Assembly: GCF_042657185.1 (NCBI RefSeq)
Contig: NZ_JBHSNN010000022.1
Length of the DNA: 49,487 bases
DNA from: Ureibacillus thermophilus
GTDB lineage: Bacteria; Bacillota; Bacilli; Bacillales_A; Planococcaceae
Reading direction: 5' to 3' (one strand)
Shown here: positions 42,448-49,487 of the stretch, in pieces
Layout: every line of letters starts with the position of its first letter
How positions within the stretch are numbered: position 1 is the stretch's first letter
Notes under the pieces: model-generated
Told to the model about the DNA's origin: nothing
Database searches by the model: none
Seen by the model: the letters and a program-made list of their open reading frames with translations, nothing else
Translations under genes and position numbers: made by a program

Positions 42448-44115
42448 ATGATTGCAAAAAATCGGAAACGATTAGGGGACTTGCTCGTAGAAGCAGGAGT
42501 CATTACACCTGAACAACTCGACTATGCATTGAAAAATAAATCAAAAGATGAGAAACTGGGAGACTTTTTAATCAGAGAAAACTTTATAACAGAGCAACAA
42601 TTGATTGAAGTGCTTGAATTCCAATTGGGCGTTCCGCATATTAACTTAAGCCAATATCCTATCGATCCGGAAGTGCTTCAATTAGTGCCGGCAGAATTGG
42701 CAAAACGGGTACAAATAATGCCTATCCGAAAAGATAAAAATAGATTGTTCATTGCAATGGCTGACCCAATGGACTATTTTGCCATCGAGGAAGTTCGGAT
42801 GGCAACCGGTTGCCATATTGAAACGGCCATTGCTGCAAAAGATGATTTGTACAGAACCATTGCAAAATATTATGATTTGCAAGAGTCTTTGGATCAGGCG
42901 ATGGCAGATTTAAACGATACAACTTCTGAAACTGTGGAGCAGCAAATCACCGATGAGGAATCACCAATCGTCCGCTTAGTGAACCAATTAATTTCCAATG
43001 CCGTATTGCAACGGGCGAGCGACATTCACTTTGAGCCGCTAGAAACGAAATTTCGGGTAAGATACCGGATAGATGGTGTGCTCAGAACGGAGCGTTCCCT
43101 TCCAAAACATATGCAAAATATGATCACTGCCCGCATTAAAATTTTGGGGAATCTAAATATTACTGAAAACCGATTACCGCAAGATGGGCGCATTAAAACA
43201 ACTGTCAATTTTCGACCGGTGGATATACGTTTATCAACTTTGCCGACGATTTACGGCGAAAAAATCGTTATGCGTATCCTCGATTTGAACAATGCTGCCA
43301 CGAGTATTGATAAATTAGGGTTTAGCGAACAAAATGAAAAATTATTCCGGAACATGATTTCTAGACCAAACGGCATCGTACTCATTTCCGGTCCAACTGG
43401 ATCAGGTAAATCGACGACGTTGTATGCCGCTTTATCTGAGCTGAACCAAGAAGGTGTTAATATCATAACGGTTGAAGATCCTGTGGAATATCGATTGGAA
43501 GGAATCAACCAAATACAAGTAAGAGAAGAAGTTGGATTAACTTTTGCCACAGGATTGCGCTCCATACTCCGCCAAGACCCAGATATTATTATGATTGGAG
43601 AAATCCGTGACACTGAAACAGCAGAGATTGCCACTCGAGCTTCCCTTACTGGTCACTTAGTTTTAAGTACTCTCCATACAAACAGCGCCGTAGAATCGAT
43701 TTCTCGACTTGAAGATATGGGGATTGAGCCGTTTTTAATTGCATCTTCTGTAGTCGGAGTTATCGCACAACGTTTAGTAAGACGAGTATGCCGTGACTGT
43801 GCAGAAACTGTACCTGCAACCTTGCGGGAAAAGGAGCTATTTTCTAAGGAAGGGCTTCAAATAGAACATATGCTTCGAGGCCGCGGTTGCGCAGTTTGTA
43901 ACCATACCGGCTATAGAGGAAGAATTGCAATTCATGAAATTTTGCCTATCGATCGTACCGTGAGAGAATACATTTTGCAGCGGAAAGGGACTCCAGCAAT
44001 TATGGATTATATGAAACGTGAAGGCTATCGCACATTACTTGGAGATGGATTTTTGAAAGTTTTACAAGGCTTGACTACAACAGAAGAAGTATTACGTGTT
44101 TCAAGGGTCGAATAG
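42448..44115 (+). CDS. pilB: Type IV pilus assembly ATPase PilB
   Basis: A GspE/PilB-family ATPase of 555 residues. An N-terminal MshEN-type domain (LGDLLVEAGVITPEQLDYAL, LGDFLIRENFITEQQLIEVL) is followed by the ATPase with Walker A GPTGSGKST, Asp-box region ITVEDPVEYRLEG, Walker B DPDIIMIGEIRD and His-box STLHTNSA. A zinc four-Cys site (CRDC ... CAVC) is present. It powers extension of pili by driving PilC from the cytoplasm. The full MshEN N-terminus sets it apart from the shorter ComGA of competence pili. Confidence 0.93.
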   Translation: MIAKNRKRLGDLLVEAGVITPEQLDYALKNKSKDEKLGDFLIRENFITEQQLIEVLEFQLGVPHINLSQYPIDPEVLQLVPAELAKRVQIMPIRKDKNRLFIAMADPMDYFAIEEVRMATGCHIETAIAAKDDLYRTIAKYYDLQESLDQAMADLNDTTSETVEQQITDEESPIVRLVNQLISNAVLQRASDIHFEPLETKFRVRYRIDGVLRTERSLPKHMQNMITARIKILGNLNITENRLPQDGRIKTTVNFRPVDIRLSTLPTIYGEKIVMRILDLNNAATSIDKLGFSEQNEKLFRNMISRPNGIVLISGPTGSGKSTTLYAALSELNQEGVNIITVEDPVEYRLEGINQIQVREEVGLTFATGLRSILRQDPDIIMIGEIRDTETAEIATRASLTGHLVLSTLHTNSAVESISRLEDMGIEPFLIASSVVGVIAQRLVRRVCRDCAETVPATLREKELFSKEGLQIEHMLRGRGCAVCNHTGYRGRIAIHEILPIDRTVREYILQRKGTPAIMDYMKREGYRTLLGDGFLKVLQGLTTTEEVLRVSRVE

Positions 44116-44129
44116 AAAGGGATGTACAT

Positions 44130-45173
44130 ATGGCATATTCAATCCATGATTTACTGCAAAAAGCTTTTGAATACAATGCATCGGATTTGCATATTACGGT
44201 TGGTACTCCGCCAGTGTATCGAATACATGGCCGACTTGAAAGGTTTGGAGAGTTCGGTTTGACTGCCGAAGAAATTGAAGACATGGTGAAAGCCATCATT
44301 CCGGACCACAAAATGAAAGATTACCAAACAATAGGCGATGCGGATTTTAACTACGCTTTCAACGAAAACTTTCGATTCCGCGTCAATGCTTATCATCAAC
44401 GAAATGCACCAGCACTCGCTTTTCGCTTGATTCCAACGAAAATCCCGACAATTGAATCGCTCGGAATGCCGAAAGTGTTATATGATTTGGCGGAAAAACC
44501 CCAAGGACTTGTATTAGTTACCGGTCCAACCGGCTCGGGGAAATCGTCCACGTTGGCGGCAATGATTCACCATATCAATTCAACGAAGGCTAAACATATC
44601 ATTACTCTGGAAGATCCGGTTGAATATATTCATCCGCATAAAAATTCCATTGTCAATCAACGGGAAATTGGAATTGACGCGAAAGATTTTGCAACAGGAC
44701 TAAGAGCGGCTCTTCGTCAAGACCCGGATGTTATTCTTGTTGGGGAGATGCGGGATTTAGAAACGATTTCAACAGCGATTACTGCGGCAGAAACAGGCCA
44801 TTTAGTAATGGCGACACTTCATACATCAAGTGCGGCTACAACAATTGACCGCATTATAGATGTATTTCCACCGCATCAACAAAACCAAATTCGCAATCAA
44901 CTTGCAAATGTATTGCAAGGGATCATTTCCCAGCGCCTTTTCGTCCGAAAAGATAAAAAAGGCCGCATCGCAGCAACTGAAATACTAGTTGCAGTGCCTT
45001 CGGTGGCAAATTTAATACGCAGCGAAAAGATTCAACAAATTCAAAATGTTATGCAGACTAGCCGTGCTTTAGGCATGCATACATTACAACATTCAATTCA
45101 AGAATTGCTGTCGAGAGGAATAGTGTCGATGGAGGAAGTCAAGCCATACATGAACGTTGGTGATTACCATTGA
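44130..45173 (+). CDS. pilT: Type IV pilus retraction ATPase PilT
   Basis: A protein of 347 residues, the usual PilT size. Walker A GPTGSGKSS is at residues 132-140, with ITLEDPVEYIHPHK, Walker B DPDVILVGEMRD and HLVMATLHTSSA. The region AVPSVANLIRSEKIQQI matches the AIRNLIRE retraction motif. A dedicated retraction motor means the pili can pull, as in twitching or DNA uptake, which ComG-only Bacillales lack. It lies 14 bases after pilB and its stop overlaps the pilC start. Confidence 0.94.
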   Translation: MAYSIHDLLQKAFEYNASDLHITVGTPPVYRIHGRLERFGEFGLTAEEIEDMVKAIIPDHKMKDYQTIGDADFNYAFNENFRFRVNAYHQRNAPALAFRLIPTKIPTIESLGMPKVLYDLAEKPQGLVLVTGPTGSGKSSTLAAMIHHINSTKAKHIITLEDPVEYIHPHKNSIVNQREIGIDAKDFATGLRAALRQDPDVILVGEMRDLETISTAITAAETGHLVMATLHTSSAATTIDRIIDVFPPHQQNQIRNQLANVLQGIISQRLFVRKDKKGRIAATEILVAVPSVANLIRSEKIQQIQNVMQTSRALGMHTLQHSIQELLSRGIVSMEEVKPYMNVGDYH

Positions 45174-46378
45174 CCATCTACAGGTATGAAGGCAGGACGA
45201 AAGCGGGTGAAATAAAAAAAGGAAAAATCGATGCGGCAAGTAAAAAAGAAGCGATTGCCAAGTTGCGAGGGCTAGGCATTAATCCTCGGGAAGTATATGA
45301 ATCATCGAGCATCTTTGACAAAGAGCTGAAAATGGGCTGGGCAAAAGTAAAAAATCAGGATTTCGTCATCTATTGTCGGCAATTTGCTACGCTGATTCGC
45401 GCAGGTGTATCGATTGTTGATTCTACAAATATATTATCTCGCCAAACAAAGAGCAAGCCGTTAAAAAAAGCCTTGGAGATGGTGGAGGAGGATATTCGAA
45501 CGGGGATTTCCTTCTCCGATGCGACAAAAAAACATCCGAAAGTGTTTCCCGAATTGTTTACTAACATGATCGCTTCCGCAGAAGTATCAGGGAATATGGA
45601 TATTACTTTGGATAAATTGGCTACAACCTTCGAAAAGCAATATAACTTAAAGAAAAAGATTCAATCGACGATGACATATCCGTTAATATTGCTTTTACTA
45701 ACTATTGCTGTAGCCATATTTATGATGATAGTCATCGTACCTACATTTGTTGAATCATTTGAAAGCATGGGAGCAGAGCTGCCAACTTTAACAGTCGTTA
45801 CCATCAAAATCAGCGGAATGCTGCAAAAATATTGGTGGATTGTTCTTATCCTTCTCGTAGTAACAATTATGTTGCTTTATTTCCTATATAAAAACAACAA
45901 AAAGTTCAACTATATAGCGAATTACGTATTGTTGAAAACCCCAATTTTTGGACCATTATTACAGAAAACCGTCATTGCTCGGATGGTGTCAACTTTATCT
46001 TCTTTATTTAGCAGCGCTGTTCCAATTCTTCAAAGTTTAACGATTGTAGAAAAAGTGGTTGGAAATCCTGTCGTTTCAAAAGTCGTAAAAGAGCTAAGAG
46101 ATAGTTTGGAAAAAGGGAATACACTATCAGAGCCGTTAGAGAAAAGTTGGCTCTTTCCGCCGCTTGTAACTTCAATGGTATCAATTGGAGAGTCCACAGG
46201 ATCACTCGATTACATGTTGGAAAAAGTTGCGGAATTTTATGAAGCAGAAGTGGATCGAAATGTAGATACGTTAAAGTCGTTAATTGAACCTATCATGATT
46301 CTATTTCTGGCAGTAATTGTAGGTGGAATCGTTGCAGCCATCTTCTTGCCGATGTTTAGCTTATATGAACATATGTAG
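45170..46378 (+). CDS. pilC: Type IV pilus inner-membrane platform protein PilC
   Basis: A protein of 402 residues with two GspF domains, each with a helical bundle and membrane helices: IYCRQFATLIRAGVSIVDST...MTYPLILLLLTIAVAIFMMI and ARMVSTLSSLFSSAVPILQS...PIMILFLAVIVGGIVAAIF. It is the platform turned by PilB and PilT. The TTG start at 45170 overlaps the pilT stop by four bases, so the three motor genes are coupled. Confidence 0.93.
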   Translation: MTIYRYEGRTKAGEIKKGKIDAASKKEAIAKLRGLGINPREVYESSSIFDKELKMGWAKVKNQDFVIYCRQFATLIRAGVSIVDSTNILSRQTKSKPLKKALEMVEEDIRTGISFSDATKKHPKVFPELFTNMIASAEVSGNMDITLDKLATTFEKQYNLKKKIQSTMTYPLILLLLTIAVAIFMMIVIVPTFVESFESMGAELPTLTVVTIKISGMLQKYWWIVLILLVVTIMLLYFLYKNNKKFNYIANYVLLKTPIFGPLLQKTVIARMVSTLSSLFSSAVPILQSLTIVEKVVGNPVVSKVVKELRDSLEKGNTLSEPLEKSWLFPPLVTSMVSIGESTGSLDYMLEKVAEFYEAEVDRNVDTLKSLIEPIMILFLAVIVGGIVAAIFLPMFSLYEHM

Positions 46379-46410
46379 GAAAATAGATTACTAGTTTTCG
46401 GAGTGTTTTT

Positions 46411-46420
46411 AAGGAGGTGA
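46411..46420 (+). promoter_or_regulatory. Orphan Shine-Dalgarno in the pilA leader (possible STAB-SD)
   Basis: AAGGAGGTGA (46411-46420) is a full match to the complement of the 16S rRNA 3' end, but no ATG, GTG or TTG lies at usable distance after it; the true pilA ribosome site is at 46476-46482. Such start-less sites (known from the cry3A leader of B. thuringiensis) let 30S subunits bind and protect the 5' end of the mRNA from RNases. Assigning that role here is inference. Confidence 0.55.
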
Positions 46421-46489
46421 GAGAAACGGCAACAACATTTCCGAGCTCAATCAAAACCCACTAACGAATAAACTTAAGGAGGTTTTTAT

Positions 46490-46942
46490 ATGTTGAATTT
46501 ATTGAAAAAACGTTTGAAAAATGAAAAAGGTTTAACATTAGTCGAATTATTAGCGGTAATTGTTATTTTGGCCATTGTTGCAGCAATAGCGATTCCAGCG
46601 ATTGGGAACATCATTGAAAATTCACGTTATAATGCCGTAAAAGCAGATGCAATCAATGTACTAAATGCAGCCAATTTATATTTTACAGAGAATAATGGAG
46701 AAACAAGTGTTACTGTAGCAAAATTAAAAGAACAAGGATTCTTAGATAGCGAAGGAAAAATTAAAGAAGGTACAATTACTAAAGCTAAGGGAGGTCATAA
46801 ATTAAAAGCATCTGATATAACATATTCTGGTAATAAAAAAGTTACATTTAATGATGCTACAATTCAAGCCATTAATGCTGATAATCAAGAAGGTAGTACT
46901 GAAGGTGATAAAATTATTCCACAAGGAACCCAAACCCCATAG
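46490..46942 (+). CDS. pilA: Major type IV pilin PilA (prepilin)
   Basis: A prepilin of 150 residues with a 14-residue basic leader (MLNLLKKRLKNEKG) cut before LTLVELLAVIVILAIVAAIA, Glu at +5. The mature part is about 136 residues. It has the usual long N-terminal helix, then a Lys/Asn/Thr-rich globular domain with no Cys and a loose tail ending GTQTP. A very strong ribosome site (AAGGAGG 46476-46482), an upstream orphan SD and a terminator right after the gene point to high expression and to its being the major subunit. It needs a prepilin peptidase, which is not in the window. Confidence 0.92.
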   Translation: MLNLLKKRLKNEKGLTLVELLAVIVILAIVAAIAIPAIGNIIENSRYNAVKADAINVLNAANLYFTENNGETSVTVAKLKEQGFLDSEGKIKEGTITKAKGGHKLKASDITYSGNKKVTFNDATIQAINADNQEGSTEGDKIIPQGTQTP

Positions 46943-46951
46943 TTTTTCATA

Positions 46952-46985
46952 GAACACCCAACTCTTTTTGTTGGGTGTTCCATTG
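46952..46985 (+). terminator. Terminator-like hairpin between pilA and pilM
   Basis: GAACACCCAAC (46952-46962) pairs perfectly with GTTGGGTGTTC (46970-46980) around TCTTTTT. The tail (CATTGAG) is not T-rich, so rather than stopping all transcripts it may protect the 3' end of a processed pilA mRNA and reduce transcription into pilMNO. Confidence 0.65.
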
Positions 46986-47047
46986 AGAAACTAATGACTA
47001 AATTCTATTTAAGTTAGAAGATAAATTATTCAAAAGGAGCCCTGCGT

Positions 47048-48025
47048 ATGTTTAGACGAAAGAAAAAATCCCATGTATCCATTGAAATCAATGATTACGT
47101 ACTTCGCTCCCTTGTGATGAAGGGATCAGATTTATCGCAGGCGAAAGTATTGGAAGTAGAAATACCAGAAGGAGTAATTGAAGAATCTGACGTCATAGAT
47201 GAAATGGCGTTGTTCCAACTCTTTAAACAATACGCAACAAATTGGGGCGGGAAAAACCAACATGTTCGTTTTATCGTTCCGGACTCTTTTATTTTATTAA
47301 AATCTTTTGAGCATCCGTATGATATTGAACCAACTAAATTAAGAGAATATGCGGAAATGGAAATCGGTTACTCCATTCATCTTCCATTCGAAGAGCCCCT
47401 CATTGATGTGTTTGACCCGGAGGAAGGGGACGGCAAGGCGATGATGTTTGCAGCTAACTCCGAACAATTGAATAAGTACATACATTTATTTTTAGATATT
47501 TCGATGAATCCTGAAATCGCAGATGTTCGGGCCCTTTGCAATTTACGATTGCTCGAATCGTTGAACTTGTTGGATGAACAAAAAACTTATTTGCTCACTT
47601 ATTGGTTGATTAACGAACTATCTATTACCATTTATTCAAAAGGAAATGTTGAATTCCAACGGTTCCAATTGATCGATACGGATATGAATCAATGGAAGGC
47701 AAAAGAAGTGGATGAGCATCAACTAGACTTTTTCTATGATGGGGAACTGGAAGATTATCTAATGCTTATTTCGGACCAAGTGTTAGAACTTGACCGCATT
47801 ATGAATTTCTTCCGATTCTCTTTAAATAAAGGAGAAAAGGGAGTCGATGAAATCATCGTGATGGGGGATAACCCGTATCTTGATAATATTTATTCCCATT
47901 TGCAGCAAAGTTTCGATTTACCGATGACGTTGATTAACGACCAGTTTATGAGTGAGCATTTTCAAGGATTCAAGGCAAAGCATGCAACATTAATCGGACT
48001 TGCCTTAAAGGAGGTTAAATCGTGA
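47048..48025 (+). CDS. pilM: Type IV pilus assembly protein PilM
   Basis: An actin-like cytoplasmic protein of 325 residues. It starts with a basic segment (MFRRKKKSHVSIEINDYVLR) and has the alternating strand/helix layout of the PilM/GspL cytoplasmic fold, although the sequence is divergent. The assignment rests on this and on its position before PilN and PilO. PilM forms the cytoplasmic ring that binds the PilN N-terminus. AAAGGAG precedes the ATG. Its stop overlaps the pilN start by four bases. Confidence 0.85.
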   Translation: MFRRKKKSHVSIEINDYVLRSLVMKGSDLSQAKVLEVEIPEGVIEESDVIDEMALFQLFKQYATNWGGKNQHVRFIVPDSFILLKSFEHPYDIEPTKLREYAEMEIGYSIHLPFEEPLIDVFDPEEGDGKAMMFAANSEQLNKYIHLFLDISMNPEIADVRALCNLRLLESLNLLDEQKTYLLTYWLINELSITIYSKGNVEFQRFQLIDTDMNQWKAKEVDEHQLDFFYDGELEDYLMLISDQVLELDRIMNFFRFSLNKGEKGVDEIIVMGDNPYLDNIYSHLQQSFDLPMTLINDQFMSEHFQGFKAKHATLIGLALKEVKS

Positions 48026-48597
48026 TTCCAGATATTAACCTGTTGCCGAAAATCGATAAGAGGCAGTCCACATCGAAATGGCTTTATATTCTATTATCTG
48101 TACTCACGCTATTACTCGTTGCTTTTTTTGTGTTCCAATATTTTGAACTTGGAGGCAAAATTTCTGATTTACGGAACGAAGAGCAACAAGTTTTAGCTGA
48201 AAGGAATCAATTGCAAGCACAATTAGACAACACGGCAGTCGATACAGGTTCATTAAAGCAATCAGTGGAATTTATTGAAAAAATTTCCTATGCTGTTTCG
48301 CCAATTATCGATGAAACGGTACGTCTGCAACCGAGACAAACTTATTTAAGAGAATATGCTTTTGATGCCCAGTCTGTACAACTGTCAATGGATTTTGAAA
48401 CTTTAAGTGACATTTCCAACTATATATCTCGATTATCAAAAAGCTCTTACTTTCAAGATGTTCAAGTAACAACTATTGAACATTTTGAAGTTGGTCATCA
48501 AGAAGCGGCAAATAACTTCCATGAAATTCCTCGGTATAAAGTAAAATTCACAATGATGATCGATCAAGATTATTTAGCTGCTGGAGGTGTTGAATGA
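48022..48597 (+). CDS. pilN: Type IV pilus assembly protein PilN
   Basis: A bitopic protein of 191 residues from GTG 48022. It begins IPDINLLPKIDKRQS, the conserved INLLP motif that docks in PilM. One membrane helix (LYILLSVLTLLLVAFFVFQYF) follows, then a coiled coil and a small outside domain. It pairs with PilO. The pilN stop overlaps the pilO start. Confidence 0.9.
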   Translation: MIPDINLLPKIDKRQSTSKWLYILLSVLTLLLVAFFVFQYFELGGKISDLRNEEQQVLAERNQLQAQLDNTAVDTGSLKQSVEFIEKISYAVSPIIDETVRLQPRQTYLREYAFDAQSVQLSMDFETLSDISNYISRLSKSSYFQDVQVTTIEHFEVGHQEAANNFHEIPRYKVKFTMMIDQDYLAAGGVE

Positions 48598-49289
48598 TGA
48601 AGTTGACAAGTGGCAAAAATTCATCCACAGTACTATTAATAGCCCTCGTAGCAGCTCTATTATTTGCTCTATACTATTACATTTTATTGCCGAAAAAAGA
48701 GGAAGCGGCATCACTTGAATCGTCCATTTTATCGACCCGCTCTGAAATCGAATCGATTCAACAACAAATTGAGGAATTGAATGCCAGTAAAAATGCAGAG
48801 CATGCGACTTTATTTGAATTGAGAAAAAAAGTTCCTGCTACAAGAAACTTGGATGATATCGTTTTAAAAATAGAAGAAACTCAATATGTTACGGGAACGA
48901 AAATTTTATCTATCCATTTTAACAACTATGATGAACTTGTATCTAGTTCGCAGTTGGAAAGCCCTAATGTTTCAACTGAAGAAGGAGAAAATGGGGAAGA
49001 TGCAACTACAGAAGCTGAAGATTCGGAAGAAACTCCTGTATCCCCAATAGCAAAAGAGAATTTGCCATCGGAGTTGAAATTAATTACTTTTGAAGTCCGT
49101 GTAGAATCTCCAGACTTCAATCATTTAGTGAATTTTATTAAAGAAATTGAAAAAATTAAGCGCATTATGCACATTGACGCTATCAATTTTTCTTTACCGG
49201 GTGAAGAAAATGAATTTGATGAGGATTCAGAAGATAGCATCACGGCAACTGTAAAAGTAACGACCTTTTATTATGAAGGAGAAGAGTAA
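48594..49289 (+). CDS. pilO: Type IV pilus assembly protein PilO
   Basis: A bitopic protein of about 231 residues. One N-terminal helix (TVLLIALVAALLFALYYYIL) is followed by a coiled coil (SLESSILSTRSEIESIQQQI) and a ferredoxin-like outside domain interrupted by a Glu-rich loop (GENGEDATTEAEDSEETP). Layout and position match PilO. Two ATG codons in tandem (48594, 48597) are possible starts. The pil operon seems to end here; mobile DNA begins within about 20-150 bases. Confidence 0.87.
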   Translation: MMKLTSGKNSSTVLLIALVAALLFALYYYILLPKKEEAASLESSILSTRSEIESIQQQIEELNASKNAEHATLFELRKKVPATRNLDDIVLKIEETQYVTGTKILSIHFNNYDELVSSSQLESPNVSTEEGENGEDATTEAEDSEETPVSPIAKENLPSELKLITFEVRVESPDFNHLVNFIKEIEKIKRIMHIDAINFSLPGEENEFDEDSEDSITATVKVTTFYYEGEE

Positions 49290-49309
49290 TTGTTATTTTA
49301 TCTTCATTA

Positions 49310-49366
49310 GGCGAGAAGACTCCCACTTCAACGAAGCGAATCGGAGTAAGTGGGAGATGAATCGCC
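49310..49366 (+). repeat. Imperfect hairpin, probable end structure of an IS200/IS605-type element
   Basis: CTCCCACTT (49320-49328) pairs with AAGTGGGAG (49348-49356). Outside it GGCGA (49310-49314) pairs with TCGCC (49362-49366), leaving bulges. Sub-terminal imperfect hairpins are characteristic of IS200/IS605 ends, and a TnpB-like gene starts 75 bases downstream. It could also serve as terminator for the pil operon. Confidence 0.45.
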
Positions 49367-49411
49367 TTAACTATATTTTACTGAAAATAATATAGATTCA
49401 GTAAAGTATAG

Positions 49412-49417
49412 TATAAT
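49412..49417 (+). promoter_or_regulatory. Possible -10 of the terminal transposon gene
   Basis: A perfect TATAAT lies 24 bases before the start codon of the last gene, ahead of GGGAGGTG. No clear -35 is seen. Confidence 0.35.
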
Positions 49418-49440
49418 ATAGTTAGATGGGAGGTGAAAAA

Positions 49441-49487
49441 ATGTATTTTTGTATCAAACAACAGCTAAATGGTTTGACCAAAGAAGA
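49441..49487 (+). CDS. TnpB-like (IS200/IS605 OrfB) protein, first 15 codons only
   Basis: The visible peptide MYFCIKQQLNGLTKE, behind a strong GGGAGGTG, resembles the N-terminus of one group of TnpB proteins, which begin with a KQQ-x-x-x-L-(S/T)-K-E pattern. TnpB is an RNA-guided DNA nuclease ancestral to Cas12. The gene runs off the window, so domains cannot be checked and the call rests on a short match plus the nearby hairpin. Confidence 0.5.
   Translation, partial: MYFCIKQQLNGLTKE

Overview
The window looks like a chromosomal segment of a low-GC, endospore-forming Bacillota of the order Bacillales. Gene order follows the Bacillus subtilis ymfF-H-I-J-K-M / pgsA-cinA-recA / rny-ymdB-spoVS / miaB-ymcA-cotE-mutS-mutL / miaA-hfq / ynbB-glnR-glnA backbone almost step by step. 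Spore genes (spoVS, cotE), frequent TTG/GTG starts and strong AGGAGG ribosome sites agree with this. The accessory content (korAB, glpD after mutL, a CbiZ-type cobamide salvage operon, a full type IV pilus locus) suggests a Planococcaceae/Caryophanaceae-like lineage such as Ureibacillus or Lysinibacillus; that placement is inference.

Layout. 1-868: right end of an IS1182-like element (damaged transposase, 27-base N gap) inserted into a MocR/GntR-type regulator, of which only the C-terminal half remains. 1038-4320: ymfF-ymfH-ymfI, the locus linked to 5-aminopentanol modification of elongation factor P. 4368-9671: ymfJ, ymfK, the RodZ-like ymfM, pgsA, cinA and LexA-controlled recA. 9672-10605: about 930 bases with two nested copies of a palindromic repeat and the rny promoter. 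10606-13634: rny, ymdB, spoVS. 13948-16553: 2-oxoacid:ferredoxin oxidoreductase korAB. 16752-24605: a small unknown gene, miaB, ricA (ymcA), cotE, mutS, mutL. 24641-28393: glpD, a lysophospholipase-like hydrolase, miaA, hfq. 28571-30319: a rhodanese and ynbB. 30455-33736: cobamide salvage genes cbiZ-cbiB-cobD-cobC. 33790-36362: a Bax-inhibitor-like membrane protein, then glnR-glnA behind a perfect GlnR box.

36422-49289 is the most interesting part: a type IV pilus island. A plus-strand operon encodes a degenerate VanW/G5-like envelope protein with a Ca-binding-like loop, then PilB, PilT, PilC, the major pilin PilA, PilM, PilN and PilO. Divergently, on the minus strand, lie a small anchored pilin-like protein, two type IV minor pilins and a 627-residue PilX-type protein with a bactofilin/beta-helix-like body, a candidate tip protein. 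A truncated IS3-family element sits inside this minor-pilin set. The window ends in the first 15 codons of what looks like a TnpB gene of an IS200/IS605-type element. No prepilin peptidase is visible here. The pilA leader carries an orphan perfect Shine-Dalgarno sequence about 70 bases upstream of the start codon, resembling an mRNA-stabilising STAB-SD, and a terminator-like hairpin follows pilA; both fit high pilin expression relative to the machinery genes.
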